Shown: piece after piece, positions 17,756 to 26,400 of the stretch
Layout of the letters: every line of letters begins with the position of its first letter
Position numbering within the stretch: the first letter of the stretch is position 1
Source of the DNA: an uncultured Eubacteriales bacterium
Lineage (GTDB): Bacteria; Bacillota; Clostridia; Oscillospirales; Oscillospiraceae
DNA length: 64,000 nucleotides
Direction of reading: 5' to 3'
NCBI GenBank assembly: GCA_900546255.1
Contig: URCB01000006.1
Span: 3,738 to 67,737 of the forward strand
The notes under the pieces: model-generated
What the model was told of the DNA's origin: nothing
Databases searched by the model: none
What the model saw: the letters and a program-made list of their open reading frames with translations, nothing else
Translations under genes and position numbers: made by a program

Positions 17756-20206
17756 TCACCCGTCCCCTGTGGTGGTATCCTCCTCTTCGTCCGTTTGGAC
17801 CCAGTTGCCGTCTTGGCCAGTGTCCAAACCGCTCTCGGAGCCTATATCGGCGGTAAACCGCACCTCTACGGAGGCGCCCACGGTCACCGTATCGCCGGGG
17901 GAGACACCCTGGCTGAAGACCCGGCCTCCCTCTGTCGTTCCGGTGGCGTTGAGGTAGAGCCCCACCTCTTCCAGGGCGGCCACTGCCTGGTCATAGGTCA
18001 TACCCGACAAATCTGGCATTTCTACCGTTCCGCTGGGTTTTTCCTCTCCCAGGTAGAGCACCATAGAGCTGCCCTCGGGAACACTGCTGCCTGCGGTGGG
18101 CATCTGATCGGTCACCACAGATCCCTCCCCGCTGAAACGGACGTTCAAGCCCAGCCCGTTTAGGGTAGCCTGCGCCGACTCGGCCGTCTCGCCAATCAGG
18201 TAGGGGATGGTGACCCCGTTCTCATTCTCGGAACTGCCGGTCTTGTCATAGCCCAGGTAATCCATGATATTGGCAATGAGTTCGCCAGCCATGGGGGCTG
18301 CCATGTTACCACCGCTGATGTAAATCCCGTCGTCGGTGGTGTTCTGCCCGGGGGCCGAAGGTTCCGGCCAGTCATAGCCCAGCAGGACAATGACCTCCGG
18401 ATCATCCGCCGGAGCGCAGCCCAGGAAGGAGACGATGATCCGGTCCTCACTGGTCAAGGTCTGGGAGGAGCCGGTTTTCCCGGCGATGCGGTACCCGTCT
18501 ACCTTCGCGTTTTTCCCGGTGCCCCCTACGTCATTGACCACACTTTCCATATAGGAAAGGACCAGGCTAGAGGTCTCCTGGCTGATCACCTGGCGGACTT
18601 CCTGGGGCTCATGGTAACTCACCACGTTACCGTCGGAATCGGTCACCGACTGGACGATGTAGGGTTCCATCAGGTGGCCGCCGTTGACCACGGCAGACAG
18701 GGCAGTGATCATCTGGATGGGAGTGGTGGTAAACCGCTGGCCGAAGGAGGCGGTCGCCTGCTCGGTGGCGGCGTTGACGAAGTAGTCCTTATTCCAGAAG
18801 TAGCTCTTCACTTCCCCGGGCAGCTCAATGCCAGTGGTGGAGGTAAAGCCGAAGTTTTCCCAGTACTCGTAGAACTTCTCGCCCCCCAGTTTTTGGGCAA
18901 TCTGGATCATGGCCATGTTGCAGGAGTTCATCAGAGCCCGGCGGGTAGTCTGGGTGCCGTGGCCGCTGCGGTTGGAGCAGCGGATGGTCCAGCCGCCGAT
19001 CTCCGTAGAGCCGCCGCAGTAGAAGGTGGACTCGTCGTCAATGACCCCCTCCTCCAAAGCGGCAGCCATGACGATGGGCTTGAAGGTGGAACCGGGCTCG
19101 TACTCGGTGTTCAAACACTTGTTGCTCCACTGCTGGAACTGGGCTTGGCTAAGGGCTGCAGCATATTCCTCCTCGCTGACCGACTCATCCTCCTGCAGCT
19201 CCGCCAGGTTCTGCTGCAGGACAGAATCAATGACGGTACTGGGGTCGTTGAGGTCATAGTCCGGGGAGCTGGCCATGGCCAGCACGGCGCCTGTATCGGG
19301 GTCCATCACCACGCAGAACGCGCCGTTGATGACATCGAACTTCTGGATGCCCTCCTCCAACGCCTTCTCCGCGTACATCTGGATGGTGGAGTCGATGGTG
19401 GTGTGCACATCGTAGCCGCTCACCGCATCCTCATAGCTGGTATACGGGGTGAGCAGTTCCGTGCCCGAGGCGTTCTTCGCGGTGATGATCCGCCCATCCA
19501 ACCCGGACAGTTCCAGATTGTATAAGGACTCCAGTCCATACGCCCCTTCGTTGGCCCGGTTGACAAAGCCCACCACCTGGGCGGCCAGGGTGGAGTAGGG
19601 ATAGTAGCGCTTGGAATCGTCGGTGAGGTAGATGCAACTTTCCAGGTCATTCTCATCGATGAAGGTGCGAACCTGGTCGGCCACGTCATCCTCCACCTTT
19701 TCCGCCAAAACCTCATAGGCAGAGTTGGTCTTCTGCAGCCGGGTCATGATCTCCTCCCGGTCAATGCCGAGGATGTCAGAGAGGGTATCGGCAATGAGGT
19801 CATAGGTATCCTGGAGTTTGGTCTCCCGTTCGGCCTCGATGATGGCCTCGGAACGTGGATTGCCGAACTCATCCTCCTCTGCCACCTCCACCGAGGAGGC
19901 CACATCCCGGGGAGAGAGGATCACGTTCTGCACGTCGGCACTGATGGCCAGCACATCGCCGTTGGTATCGTAGATGGTTCCCCGGTTGGCCGAGGAGGTC
20001 ACCTCTCTGGTCTGCTGGGTGACAGCCTGCCCCTCTAAGGTTTCATGCTCGACCACTTGGAGCTGCCAGAGTTTGGCAAACAGAATGACAAAAGCCGCCA
20101 CACCGAAAATGCCACCCAAGATCAGGATCCGGCGCATGCTTCCGCTGTCCAAGTTGCGGTTGGAGAAGAAGCCGCCCCGGCGCCCCGGGTTTTGTTTCAT
20201 AGCCAT
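17756..20206 (-). CDS. spoVD: Class B penicillin-binding protein with PASTA domains (SpoVD/FtsI type)
   Basis: Transpeptidase that crosslinks septal or spore peptidoglycan. I start it at MAMKQNPGRRGG (ATG 20204-20206), where AGGTGG is well placed, giving 816 residues. A membrane helix spans about 27-46, followed by the dimerisation domain. The transpeptidase domain has STFK with Ser373, SCN near 427 and KTG near 583. Two PASTA repeats follow (about 680-790) and an acidic tail. PASTA domains are typical of clostridial SpoVD or FtsI; which one it is cannot be settled here. It sits after ftsL. Confidence 0.93.
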   Translation of the reverse strand: MAMKQNPGRRGGFFSNRNLDSGSMRRILILGGIFGVAAFVILFAKLWQLQVVEHETLEGQAVTQQTREVTSSANRGTIYDTNGDVLAISADVQNVILSPRDVASSVEVAEEDEFGNPRSEAIIEAERETKLQDTYDLIADTLSDILGIDREEIMTRLQKTNSAYEVLAEKVEDDVADQVRTFIDENDLESCIYLTDDSKRYYPYSTLAAQVVGFVNRANEGAYGLESLYNLELSGLDGRIITAKNASGTELLTPYTSYEDAVSGYDVHTTIDSTIQMYAEKALEEGIQKFDVINGAFCVVMDPDTGAVLAMASSPDYDLNDPSTVIDSVLQQNLAELQEDESVSEEEYAAALSQAQFQQWSNKCLNTEYEPGSTFKPIVMAAALEEGVIDDESTFYCGGSTEIGGWTIRCSNRSGHGTQTTRRALMNSCNMAMIQIAQKLGGEKFYEYWENFGFTSTTGIELPGEVKSYFWNKDYFVNAATEQATASFGQRFTTTPIQMITALSAVVNGGHLMEPYIVQSVTDSDGNVVSYHEPQEVRQVISQETSSLVLSYMESVVNDVGGTGKNAKVDGYRIAGKTGSSQTLTSEDRIIVSFLGCAPADDPEVIVLLGYDWPEPSAPGQNTTDDGIYISGGNMAAPMAGELIANIMDYLGYDKTGSSENENGVTIPYLIGETAESAQATLNGLGLNVRFSGEGSVVTDQMPTAGSSVPEGSSMVLYLGEEKPSGTVEMPDLSGMTYDQAVAALEEVGLYLNATGTTEGGRVFSQGVSPGDTVTVGASVEVRFTADIGSESGLDTGQDGNWVQTDEEEDTTTGDG

Positions 20207-20310
20207 TGTATGCTTCCACCTGCTTTCTGTCGTTGTCAATGGCAAGAGGAGGGCGTAAGAAGTTCTCTCTCACGCCCTCCCGTTTTCTTCCTATCTTATG
20301 GATTCCACGT

Positions 20311-20871
20311 TCAGAAATATTCCTGCACCGCGGCTACCAGGTTCTGAAAGAAAGACGCGATCTGCTGGAACACGTCCGAGCCCTGGTAGTACTCCACCGT
20401 GTCAGGCTCCGCCAGTTCCAGGGTGTAAGTCTGCCAATCCTGCACTTGGATCATCTCGCCGCTGGCCAGCATCTGCTGTTCGATGGCCTGCAAGTCGTAG
20501 GCCAGTTCGTACTGGGCTGCCAGCTGGGTCTGCTCACTCTGGAGCTGGCTGAGGCTGTCCCGCAGTTCCACCACCTGGTCGTTGACCACCACCAGTTGGG
20601 CATAACTGGCCAGGGTGAGGATCAGTACGATGGCCACCGCAGCGATGGCCAGAATGGCACCTGGTACCGTCCACTGGCCGCTCTTCGCCAACCAGCTGAG
20701 TCCGGAACGCTCCGCGGTCTCGGTTTTCTCTATTTTCTCTGCTTTTTTCACTTTTCCTGCGGGTTTCCGCCGAAGAAAGCGATGTTTTTTCGTTGGCGCC
20801 TCCGGGGCTGTCATTTTTAGGGCTGCGGTGCCGTCATAGGCCACAGCGCCCCGGGCATCTTTGGCTGTCAC
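20311..20871 (-). CDS. ftsL: Cell division protein FtsL-like
   Basis: Small bitopic divisome protein of 186 residues. A long basic cytoplasmic region (RFLRRKPAGKVKKAEK) is followed by a membrane helix (AILAIAAVAIVLILTLASYA, about 73-92). A short coiled coil comes next (LRDSLSQLQSEQTQLAAQYELAY). Sequence is weakly conserved in this family. The call rests on topology and on position between rsmH and spoVD. It is larger than most FtsL proteins because of its N-terminal extension. An inverted repeat lies between it and spoVD. Confidence 0.82.
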   Translation of the reverse strand: MTAKDARGAVAYDGTAALKMTAPEAPTKKHRFLRRKPAGKVKKAEKIEKTETAERSGLSWLAKSGQWTVPGAILAIAAVAIVLILTLASYAQLVVVNDQVVELRDSLSQLQSEQTQLAAQYELAYDLQAIEQQMLASGEMIQVQDWQTYTLELAEPDTVEYYQGSDVFQQIASFFQNLVAAVQEYF

Positions 20872-20874
20872 GGT

Positions 20875-21852
20875 TTACTCCACCTCGTCTGGTTGGTTTC
20901 CTTGGGGTTGGTCCAGTTTCTCTGCCAGGCGCAGTTTCGCGCTTCTGGCCCGGGGATTCTCGTCGATTTCCCTCTGACTGGGGAGGATGGGCTTCCGGCT
21001 GACCAGACGCACCTGGGGTTGCCTGCCGCACACGCACACTGGGAATGAGGGGGGACAGACACAGCCCTTGGCCGCAGCGGCCAGTTCACTTTTGACGATC
21101 CGGTCCTCCAAGGAGTGGAAGGAGATCACCGCCAGCCGCCCACCTGGGCGCAGCCGCGGGATGGCCTGCTGCAGCATCCGGGAGACCGAACCCAACTCAT
21201 CGTTGACCGCGATGCGGATGGCCTGGAAGCTTCGCTTGGCCGGATGCTGCTTTTCCCGCAGGGCGGCGGCGGGCATGGCCCGCCGGATGACCTCCACCAG
21301 TTGGCCGGTGGTGGCGATGGGGGCCTGTTCCCGGGCTCGGACGATGGCACTGGCAATGGCTCCGGCGTGGCGTTCCTCCCCATACTGGGTGAGGATGCGC
21401 CGCAGTTCGCCCTGGGGCCACTGGTTCACCACCGTCCAGGCGGTCAAGGCATCCTCCCGGTCCATCCGCATGTCCAAGGGGGCATCGGTCTGGTAGGAAA
21501 ACCCGCGCTCCGGGTCATCCAACTGGGGGGAGGAAACCCCCAGATCGAAGAGCATGCCGTCCACTTGACCCACCCCTGCCTGGTCCAGCAGGGCGTCCAA
21601 GTCCCCGAAGTTCCCATGGAGGAAGGTGATCTGTCCAGCCCAAGGGGCCAGACGGGCCGCCCCCTCCTCCAGGGCCTGACGGTCCCGGTCGATGCACAGC
21701 AGCCGGCCGCCGGCGGTGAGCCGTTTGGCAATCTCTTCCGAGTGGCCGCCCCGGCCCAGGGTCCCGTCCACATAAATCCCGTCCGGCCGAATGGCCAACC
21801 CCTGGATACATTCCTCCAGAAGGACAGGACGGTGGGTATATCCTCCACACAT
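20875..21852 (-). CDS. rsmH: 16S rRNA m4C1402 methyltransferase RsmH (MraW)
   Basis: S-adenosylmethionine-dependent methyltransferase for C1402 of 16S rRNA. I use the ATG at 21850-21852, giving 325 residues, because GAGGAG lies at good distance while an upstream GTG overlaps it. HRPVLLEECIQGL, DGTLGRGGHSEEI (the SAM loop) and LFDLGVSSPQLDDPERGFSY are clear family blocks. It is the first gene of the dcw operon; mraZ, which normally precedes it, is absent. Confidence 0.95.
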   Translation of the reverse strand: MCGGYTHRPVLLEECIQGLAIRPDGIYVDGTLGRGGHSEEIAKRLTAGGRLLCIDRDRQALEEGAARLAPWAGQITFLHGNFGDLDALLDQAGVGQVDGMLFDLGVSSPQLDDPERGFSYQTDAPLDMRMDREDALTAWTVVNQWPQGELRRILTQYGEERHAGAIASAIVRAREQAPIATTGQLVEVIRRAMPAAALREKQHPAKRSFQAIRIAVNDELGSVSRMLQQAIPRLRPGGRLAVISFHSLEDRIVKSELAAAAKGCVCPPSFPVCVCGRQPQVRLVSRKPILPSQREIDENPRARSAKLRLAEKLDQPQGNQPDEVE

Positions 21853-22002
21853 TGGTGTTAACACTCCTCAGAGGGTCTTTCGCCCTCCGCAAACAGATCA
21901 AAATCAGAATGAGAATCCGATGGTTCTCTCCAGGGCCGGCCCATTTCTCAGGCGGCCCGGAACAAAAATCGCTGCGCCACAGACGGCTGCAACTTGACTT
22001 TC

Positions 22003-22031
22003 ATTATAGATTCCTTCCCTGTAAAAAGCAA
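22003..22031 (-). promoter_or_regulatory. Sigma-A promoter of the dcw operon
   Basis: TTGCTT (22026-22031), 17-bp spacer, TATAAT (22003-22008) on the minus strand. It leaves a leader of about 145 nt before rsmH with no mraZ gene. The leader holds short inverted repeats (near 21945-21965 and 21865-21885) but no known regulatory RNA that I recognise. Confidence 0.78.
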
Positions 22032-22131
22032 CTGTTTTTTGGGATGGGCTGGTTTTTCTCCCTTTTGACAGGGGCTTTGGGAGGCCCCCTCTTCTTTTTC
22101 GTTTCCTCGGACATCTCCCTCGCCAATGCAG

Positions 22132-22167
22132 AAAAACAGCCGCCCAGGCAGGTGCCTGGACGGCTGC
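22132..22167 (-). terminator. Terminator after the coiled-coil gene
   Basis: A stem of about 14 bp (22137-22166, one mismatch), followed on the minus strand by TTTTTC. It separates the coaD group from the dcw promoter. Confidence 0.87.
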
Positions 22168-22210
22168 ATGTGTCCGATGGGTTTTGTGTCAGGGAGAAAC
22201 TCCCTGCTGC

Positions 22211-22756
22211 TTATTCGTCTTCGTCCTCGTCGGCCTCTGCGTCGTACATGGCCCGACGGGGGGCGGACTGGCTCCGAGGGGCGGGGCCGCCGTGGTCTGC
22301 CCCCAGGGCAGAGCGGAACTTTGCCCGAGAGCGCTTGACCTCGTCATAGGCGTCGGCCACAGCCTCCTCCATGCGGCGGAGGGTGTCCTCGCAGTACTCG
22401 CTGGCGGCAGCCCGCAGCATGCGGCACTGCTCCTCCGCCTCGGCAAGGATTTCGTCGGCCTGCTTCTCGGCCTCCCGGACGATGGCGTCCTCGTTCACCA
22501 GGCGCTTGGCATAGTCCTCCGCCTGGTGGCGGAGGTCGTCTGCCTCCCGCTTGGCGGAGGCCACATAGTCGTTCTTGTTGGCCACCAGGTCTTTGGCCCG
22601 CTTGATCTCCACAGGCAGTTCCGCCTTCACATCGTCGATCATGTCCAGAACCCGGTCCCGCTCGATGACACATCGGTCGTTGCTGAGAGGGGCGTTCTTT
22701 GCCTCCTCAATCTCCGTATATAAGAGGTCCAGTAATTCTTCAATGCTGCCTGCCAT
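22211..22756 (-). CDS. DivIVA/F0-b-like coiled-coil protein of unknown function
   Basis: The 181-residue protein starts at the second ATG (22754-22756), 11 nt after AAGGAG. It is nearly all helix with heptad-rich charged stretches (residues about 5-140, such as AKREADDLRHQAEDYAKRL and EAEKQADEILAEAEEQ), then a low-complexity tail ending EADEDEDE. Such proteins beside coaD in Clostridia are often labelled ATP synthase subunit b-like or DivIVA-like on coiled-coil similarity alone. No membrane anchor is present, so it is not F0-b. A scaffold role is conjecture. It is 15 nt downstream of coaD and probably cotranscribed. Confidence 0.75.
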   Translation of the reverse strand: MAGSIEELLDLLYTEIEEAKNAPLSNDRCVIERDRVLDMIDDVKAELPVEIKRAKDLVANKNDYVASAKREADDLRHQAEDYAKRLVNEDAIVREAEKQADEILAEAEEQCRMLRAAASEYCEDTLRRMEEAVADAYDEVKRSRAKFRSALGADHGGPAPRSQSAPRRAMYDAEADEDEDE

Positions 22757-22771
22757 TGCGTTCATCGCTCC

Positions 22772-23254
22772 TTAATGATTTTCCAGTTTCTTTTTCACAT
22801 CGTCAATGATTTCCCGGGGCAGAAATTCGTCCAGGTCCGCGCCGTAGCGGGCCAACTCTTTCACCACCGAGGAGCTAAGGTAGGTGTACTTTTCGCTGGA
22901 GGGGAAGAACACCGTATCCAGATCGGGGTTGATCTTTCCATTGATCATAGCCATCTGGACTTCTTGTTCAAAGTCAGACACCGCCCGCAGGCCCTTGACC
23001 AGGACCTGGGCTCCTTTCTCCTTCGCGTATTCTGCTACCAGGCCGTAGTTGACATCGAATTCCACGTTGTCCACCTGAATGCTCCTGCGCATAAGGTCGA
23101 TCCGCTCCTCCGGGGTAAACAGGCCCCCGTGTTTTTCGGAGTTTACCATCACGCAGACAATAACCTTGTCAAAGGCCAGGGCCGCCCGCTTGATAATGTT
23201 GATGTGACCCAAGGTCACCGGGTCAAAGCTTCCAGGGTAGATTGCGGTCTTCAT
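22772..23254 (-). CDS. coaD: Phosphopantetheine adenylyltransferase
   Basis: Penultimate enzyme of coenzyme A synthesis, joining AMP to 4'-phosphopantetheine. The ATG at 23252-23254 gives the standard 160 residues starting MKTAIYPGSFDPVTLGH, which holds the nucleotidyltransferase HxGH-type motif. LVKGLRAVSDFEQE and YTYLSSSVVKELA are also family blocks. It follows rsmD by 29 nt; the rsmD-coaD pairing is common in bacteria. Confidence 0.97.
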   Translation of the reverse strand: MKTAIYPGSFDPVTLGHINIIKRAALAFDKVIVCVMVNSEKHGGLFTPEERIDLMRRSIQVDNVEFDVNYGLVAEYAKEKGAQVLVKGLRAVSDFEQEVQMAMINGKINPDLDTVFFPSSEKYTYLSSSVVKELARYGADLDEFLPREIIDDVKKKLENH

Positions 23255-23283
23255 AACAGTGATGTCCTTTCCTTCTTCGCCTT

Positions 23284-23844
23284 TCAGGGCTGGGGTGGCC
23301 CGGCCAGGCGCCGGTACAGAGCGGTGCGGACCTTTCCATACCGGTACTCTTTTTGGAGCCGATAGGGCGGTTGCACCTCTGGCCAGCCCGTAGTCGACCC
23401 ATTTTCGCAAACTATTATACCATTTTCGGTCACGATGTCAATTGCCGGAATGGTCTCCATGGCCTTTTTCAGCAGGTCACTGGCATAGGGCGGGTCCAGA
23501 AAGATCACGTCGTACTTCTCCCGGCACCGGGTGAGGAAGGCCAATGCGTCCCCCTGCACCACGGTGGCCTGCCCCTCCAGGCCGGTGAGTTTCAGGTTTT
23601 CCCGGATGATGCCCACCGCCTCTTTCCGCAGATCCACAAAGGTGCAGTGGGCCGCCCCCCGGGACAGGGCCTCAATCCCCATCTGCCCGGTGCCGCCGAA
23701 GAGGTCCAGCACCCGTCTCCCCTCAATCTCAAACTGAATGCTGGAAAAAATCCCCTCCTTCACCCGGTCGGTGGTGGGGCGGGTTTCCAGTCCCTGGGGC
23801 TCCTTTAACCGCCGGCCCCGGGCGATCCCTGTGATGACGCGCAT
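23284..23844 (-). CDS. rsmD: 16S rRNA m2G966 methyltransferase
   Basis: SAM-dependent methyltransferase of 186 residues. MRVITGIARGRRLKEP, RPTTDRVKEGIFSSI, VLDLFGGTGQMGIEALSRGA (the SAM loop) and the catalytic DPPY in VIFLDPPYASD are all visible. Its ATG has an AGGAGGAAGG site and lies inside the last 40 nt of uvrC. Translation of the two genes is probably coupled. Confidence 0.95.
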   Translation of the reverse strand: MRVITGIARGRRLKEPQGLETRPTTDRVKEGIFSSIQFEIEGRRVLDLFGGTGQMGIEALSRGAAHCTFVDLRKEAVGIIRENLKLTGLEGQATVVQGDALAFLTRCREKYDVIFLDPPYASDLLKKAMETIPAIDIVTENGIIVCENGSTTGWPEVQPPYRLQKEYRYGKVRTALYRRLAGPPQP

Positions 23845-25682
23845 GTGCCTTCCTCCTCGTTGGTTCGAAAGTATTGATAGACCGACAGCGCCGCCTGCCG
23901 GGGCAGCACCTCTTCCAAGGCGGATAGGTCTGCCTGCCGGATGGCTTTGACACTGCCGAAGGCTTTCAGCAGTTTTTTCCGCCGGGTCTCCCCGATGCCG
24001 GGGATCTTCTCCAGGGTGGAACCCAAGCCGCTCTTGGTGTGCCGCTTGTGGTGGAAGCCCACGGCGGAGCGGTGGGTCTCCTCCTGGATCTGCCCGATGA
24101 AGGCAAAGAGGGCGGGGGCCCCTTGGATGCCGATCTCCTCCCCCTCTGGGGTGACCAGGGCCCGGGTGCGGTGGCGGTCATCCTTCACCATGCCAAAGAC
24201 GGGAATGGACAGGCCATACTGGGCCAGCACCCGGCTGGCCACCGCGGCGTGGGTGGCCCCGCCGTCGATGAGCAGCAGGTCCGGCCGGTGGGCAAAGTCC
24301 CCGTCCCCCTCGATCTCATGGCGAAAGCGGCGGGTGATCACCTGCTCCATGGAGGCATAGTCATCCGGGCCGGTGAGGTCCCGGAGCTTGAAGTAGCGGT
24401 ACGCCCCTTTCTTGGGCTTCCCCTCCTCAAACACCGTCATGGCTGCCACGATATCCGAGGCCCCAGTGTTGGAGATGTCATAGGCCTCAATCCGCCCCGG
24501 CGGCTCGGGCAGGCCCAGCAGCTCCGCCAGCAAGGTGAGGACCTTGGCGGTGCGTTCGGCCCGGGTGGTCAGGCGCTCACACTCGGTCTTGGCGTTCTCC
24601 TGGGCCATGCGGATGAGGTCTGCCTTAGCCCCCCGTTGGGGGGTCACCAGGTCCACCTTCCGCCCCGCTTGGTGGGAGAGCAGGCGGGACAGATCCGCCG
24701 CCCCCTCCAAGTTTTCCGGCAGAAGAATCTGCCGGGGCAGAATTCCTCGGGGACTGTAATACTGGACCAGGAACGCCGAGAGAATCTCCTCCACCGGCTC
24801 CCCTGCGGTGGGGAAGACCTCCAGGTCCCGCCCGGCCAGTTCCCCGCCTTGGAAGTGGAGCACCGCCACCACAGAACGCACCGTGCCGACATACAGGCCC
24901 AGCACGTCGGTGTCCGCCAAAAATCCAGCCACCACCTTCTGCCGCTTTCCCAGGAGGGTAATGGCCCGCAGCCGGTCCCGCAGGGTGGCGGCCTTTTCAA
25001 ACTCCAGGTTCTCTGCGGCGGCCTCCATCTGGGTGCGCAGGTCCTTCTCCACCTCGCTGAACTTCCCCTCCAGCAGGTGGATGGCCTGGTCGATGGCCTG
25101 GTCGTGCTGGCTGCGGGGGACCTCTTTGCGGCAGTAGCCGTCGCACTGGCCCATGTGGAAGTTCAGGCAAGGCCGCTCCTTCCCCTGGTCCCTGGGAAAG
25201 GTCTTACCGCAGCTGGGCAGTTTCAGGGCTGCCCGGAGAGCGTCCAGGATGGCCTGGGTATCGTGCCGGCCGCCAAAGGGGCCGAAGTATCGGGCCCCGT
25301 CGTCCGCCATCCGCCCTTGGATGGAGAACTTGGGATAGGGGGCCCGCACCGACAGGCGAATGTAGGGATACCCCTTGTCATCCTTCAACAGAATGTTGTA
25401 CCGGGGCTTGTGCCGCTTGATGAGGGAGTTCTCCAACACCAGGGCCTCAAACTCTGAGCCGGCCACAATGGTGTCAAAGTGGTCAATCTGCGCCACCATG
25501 GCCCGGGTCTTTTCCGTGTGGCCGGCCTGGTCGTGGAAGTACTGGCTGACCCGGTTTTTCAAAGCCTTGGCCTTGCCTACGTAGATGACGGTCCCCTCCC
25601 GGTCCATCATCAGGTAAACCCCTGGTTTCAGGGGAAGGCTTAGGGCCTTCTCTTTCAGTGCTTCAAAGGTCGTCTCCCCCAT
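23805..25682 (-). CDS. uvrC: Excinuclease ABC subunit C
   Basis: Endonuclease of nucleotide excision repair that cuts on both sides of a lesion with UvrB. The start MGETTFEALKEKALSLPLKP gives 625 residues and places the GIY-YIG domain (GVYLMMDREGTVIYVGKA) at the usual distance. A UVR motif lies near 200-235, the RNase H-like C-terminal nuclease at about 370-540 (LLIDGGATH), and helix-hairpin-helix pairs at the end (KIPGIGETRRKKLLKAFGS). The ptsH terminator lies immediately upstream, so a promoter near it or read-through must drive uvrC. Confidence 0.95.
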   Translation of the reverse strand: MGETTFEALKEKALSLPLKPGVYLMMDREGTVIYVGKAKALKNRVSQYFHDQAGHTEKTRAMVAQIDHFDTIVAGSEFEALVLENSLIKRHKPRYNILLKDDKGYPYIRLSVRAPYPKFSIQGRMADDGARYFGPFGGRHDTQAILDALRAALKLPSCGKTFPRDQGKERPCLNFHMGQCDGYCRKEVPRSQHDQAIDQAIHLLEGKFSEVEKDLRTQMEAAAENLEFEKAATLRDRLRAITLLGKRQKVVAGFLADTDVLGLYVGTVRSVVAVLHFQGGELAGRDLEVFPTAGEPVEEILSAFLVQYYSPRGILPRQILLPENLEGAADLSRLLSHQAGRKVDLVTPQRGAKADLIRMAQENAKTECERLTTRAERTAKVLTLLAELLGLPEPPGRIEAYDISNTGASDIVAAMTVFEEGKPKKGAYRYFKLRDLTGPDDYASMEQVITRRFRHEIEGDGDFAHRPDLLLIDGGATHAAVASRVLAQYGLSIPVFGMVKDDRHRTRALVTPEGEEIGIQGAPALFAFIGQIQEETHRSAVGFHHKRHTKSGLGSTLEKIPGIGETRRKKLLKAFGSVKAIRQADLSALEEVLPRQAALSVYQYFRTNEEEGTCASSQGSPGAGG

Positions 25683-25697
25683 CCCCTTTCCCAAAGA

Positions 25698-25728
25698 GTG
25701 CAAAAAGCGCCGCAGATGCGGCGCTTTT
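25698..25728 (-). terminator. Terminator after ptsH
   Basis: An 11-bp stem (25703-25713 with 25718-25728), followed on the minus strand by TTTTTGCAC. It ends only about 20 nt before the uvrC start. Confidence 0.85.
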
Positions 25729-25813
25729 CCTGCTGGTTTCCCACGGAGAAATCCATCCTTCTCCTGCGGTGGTGTTTGCCCGGGAAGTGGAGCAAACCGG
25801 TTTCCTGCCAGAA

Positions 25814-26077
25814 TCAGTCGGCGAAGTCAGAGCTGATGAGCTCAACCAGGGCATCCACGGCTTCCTTTTCGTCGGTGCCGTCGGCGATCAGATCGATGGT
25901 GCTGCCCTTAATGATCCCCAAAGAGAGGACCCCGAGCAGGCTCTTGGCATTGACTCTCTGGTCGTCCTTCTCCACCCAAATGGTGCTCTTAAACTCGTTT
26001 GCCTTCTGAATAAAAAAGGTGGCAGGTCTGGCGTGGAGGCCAACCTGGTTGTTAACCGTTGCCTGCTTAATATACAT
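25814..26077 (-). CDS. ptsH: Phosphocarrier protein HPr
   Basis: Phosphocarrier of the sugar phosphotransferase system. The ATG at 26075-26077 has GGGAGGG upstream and gives 87 residues. The active histidine is H15 in GLHARPA. The regulatory serine S46 lies in NAKSLLGVLSLG, so it can serve both sugar uptake and HPr kinase/CcpA control, unlike Crh, which lacks the histidine. It is monocistronic with its own promoter and terminator; no EI gene is beside it. Confidence 0.95.
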   Translation of the reverse strand: MYIKQATVNNQVGLHARPATFFIQKANEFKSTIWVEKDDQRVNAKSLLGVLSLGIIKGSTIDLIADGTDEKEAVDALVELISSDFAD

Positions 26078-26116
26078 AAGTAGTCCCTCCCAGTTTCTTT
26101 CCCTATTGCTACTTAA

Positions 26117-26145
26117 AGGATAGCAAATTTCCCCCGTTCCGTCAA
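26117..26145 (-). promoter_or_regulatory. Sigma-A promoter for ptsH
   Basis: TTGACG (26140-26145), 17-bp spacer, TATCCT (26117-26122) on the minus strand, about 40 nt before the start codon. Confidence 0.8.
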
Positions 26146-26209
26146 TGCTAATTTTCACGTCATTCCACAGAAATTAAGGGGTTTTTTGCATTGTGGTTTG
26201 TACAGCCTC

Positions 26210-26394
26210 AAAAAGAGTCCCTCTAGGGTCTATTTGCGCTGTCCTGTGCCAGAGGATCCGTGCACTGTGGAGAACGAGAGGGGCCTTCGGCCCCTTTGGC
26301 ACCGCCCTTTCCGGGCCTGTCTTTTCCCGGAAGGTGCCATGGCCGAGTATGGCCAAATCTCCCTGTGCCGCTCTCCCGGAAGCCTCGGGGGTGT
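26210..26394 (-). ncRNA. Structured non-coding RNA, candidate 6S RNA
   Basis: No plausible gene lies in this stretch, yet it has a perfect sigma-A promoter and ends at a T run (26210-26214), giving an RNA of about 185 nt, the usual size of 6S RNA. By eye it folds into a long irregular rod. CCGAGG and TTCCG near the 5' end pair with CGGA and CCTC near 26248-26257. GCAC pairs with GTGC, and GGAGA with TCTCC. The apical part has a strong compound hairpin (GGCACC, TTCCGGG...CCCGGAA, GGTGCC) and a second small hairpin AGGGGCC-GAA-GGCCCCT. The rod-with-bubbles shape and strong promoter suit 6S RNA. It lacks the SRP, tmRNA and RNase P signature sequences. Family assignment is tentative. Confidence 0.5.
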
Positions 26395-26400
26395 AAGAAT

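Noticed and set aside
20245-20282. A terminator between ftsL and spoVD
   Set aside because: An inverted repeat GAGGGCGT...ACGCCCTC exists but has a long loop and no T run, and it would split an essential operon.
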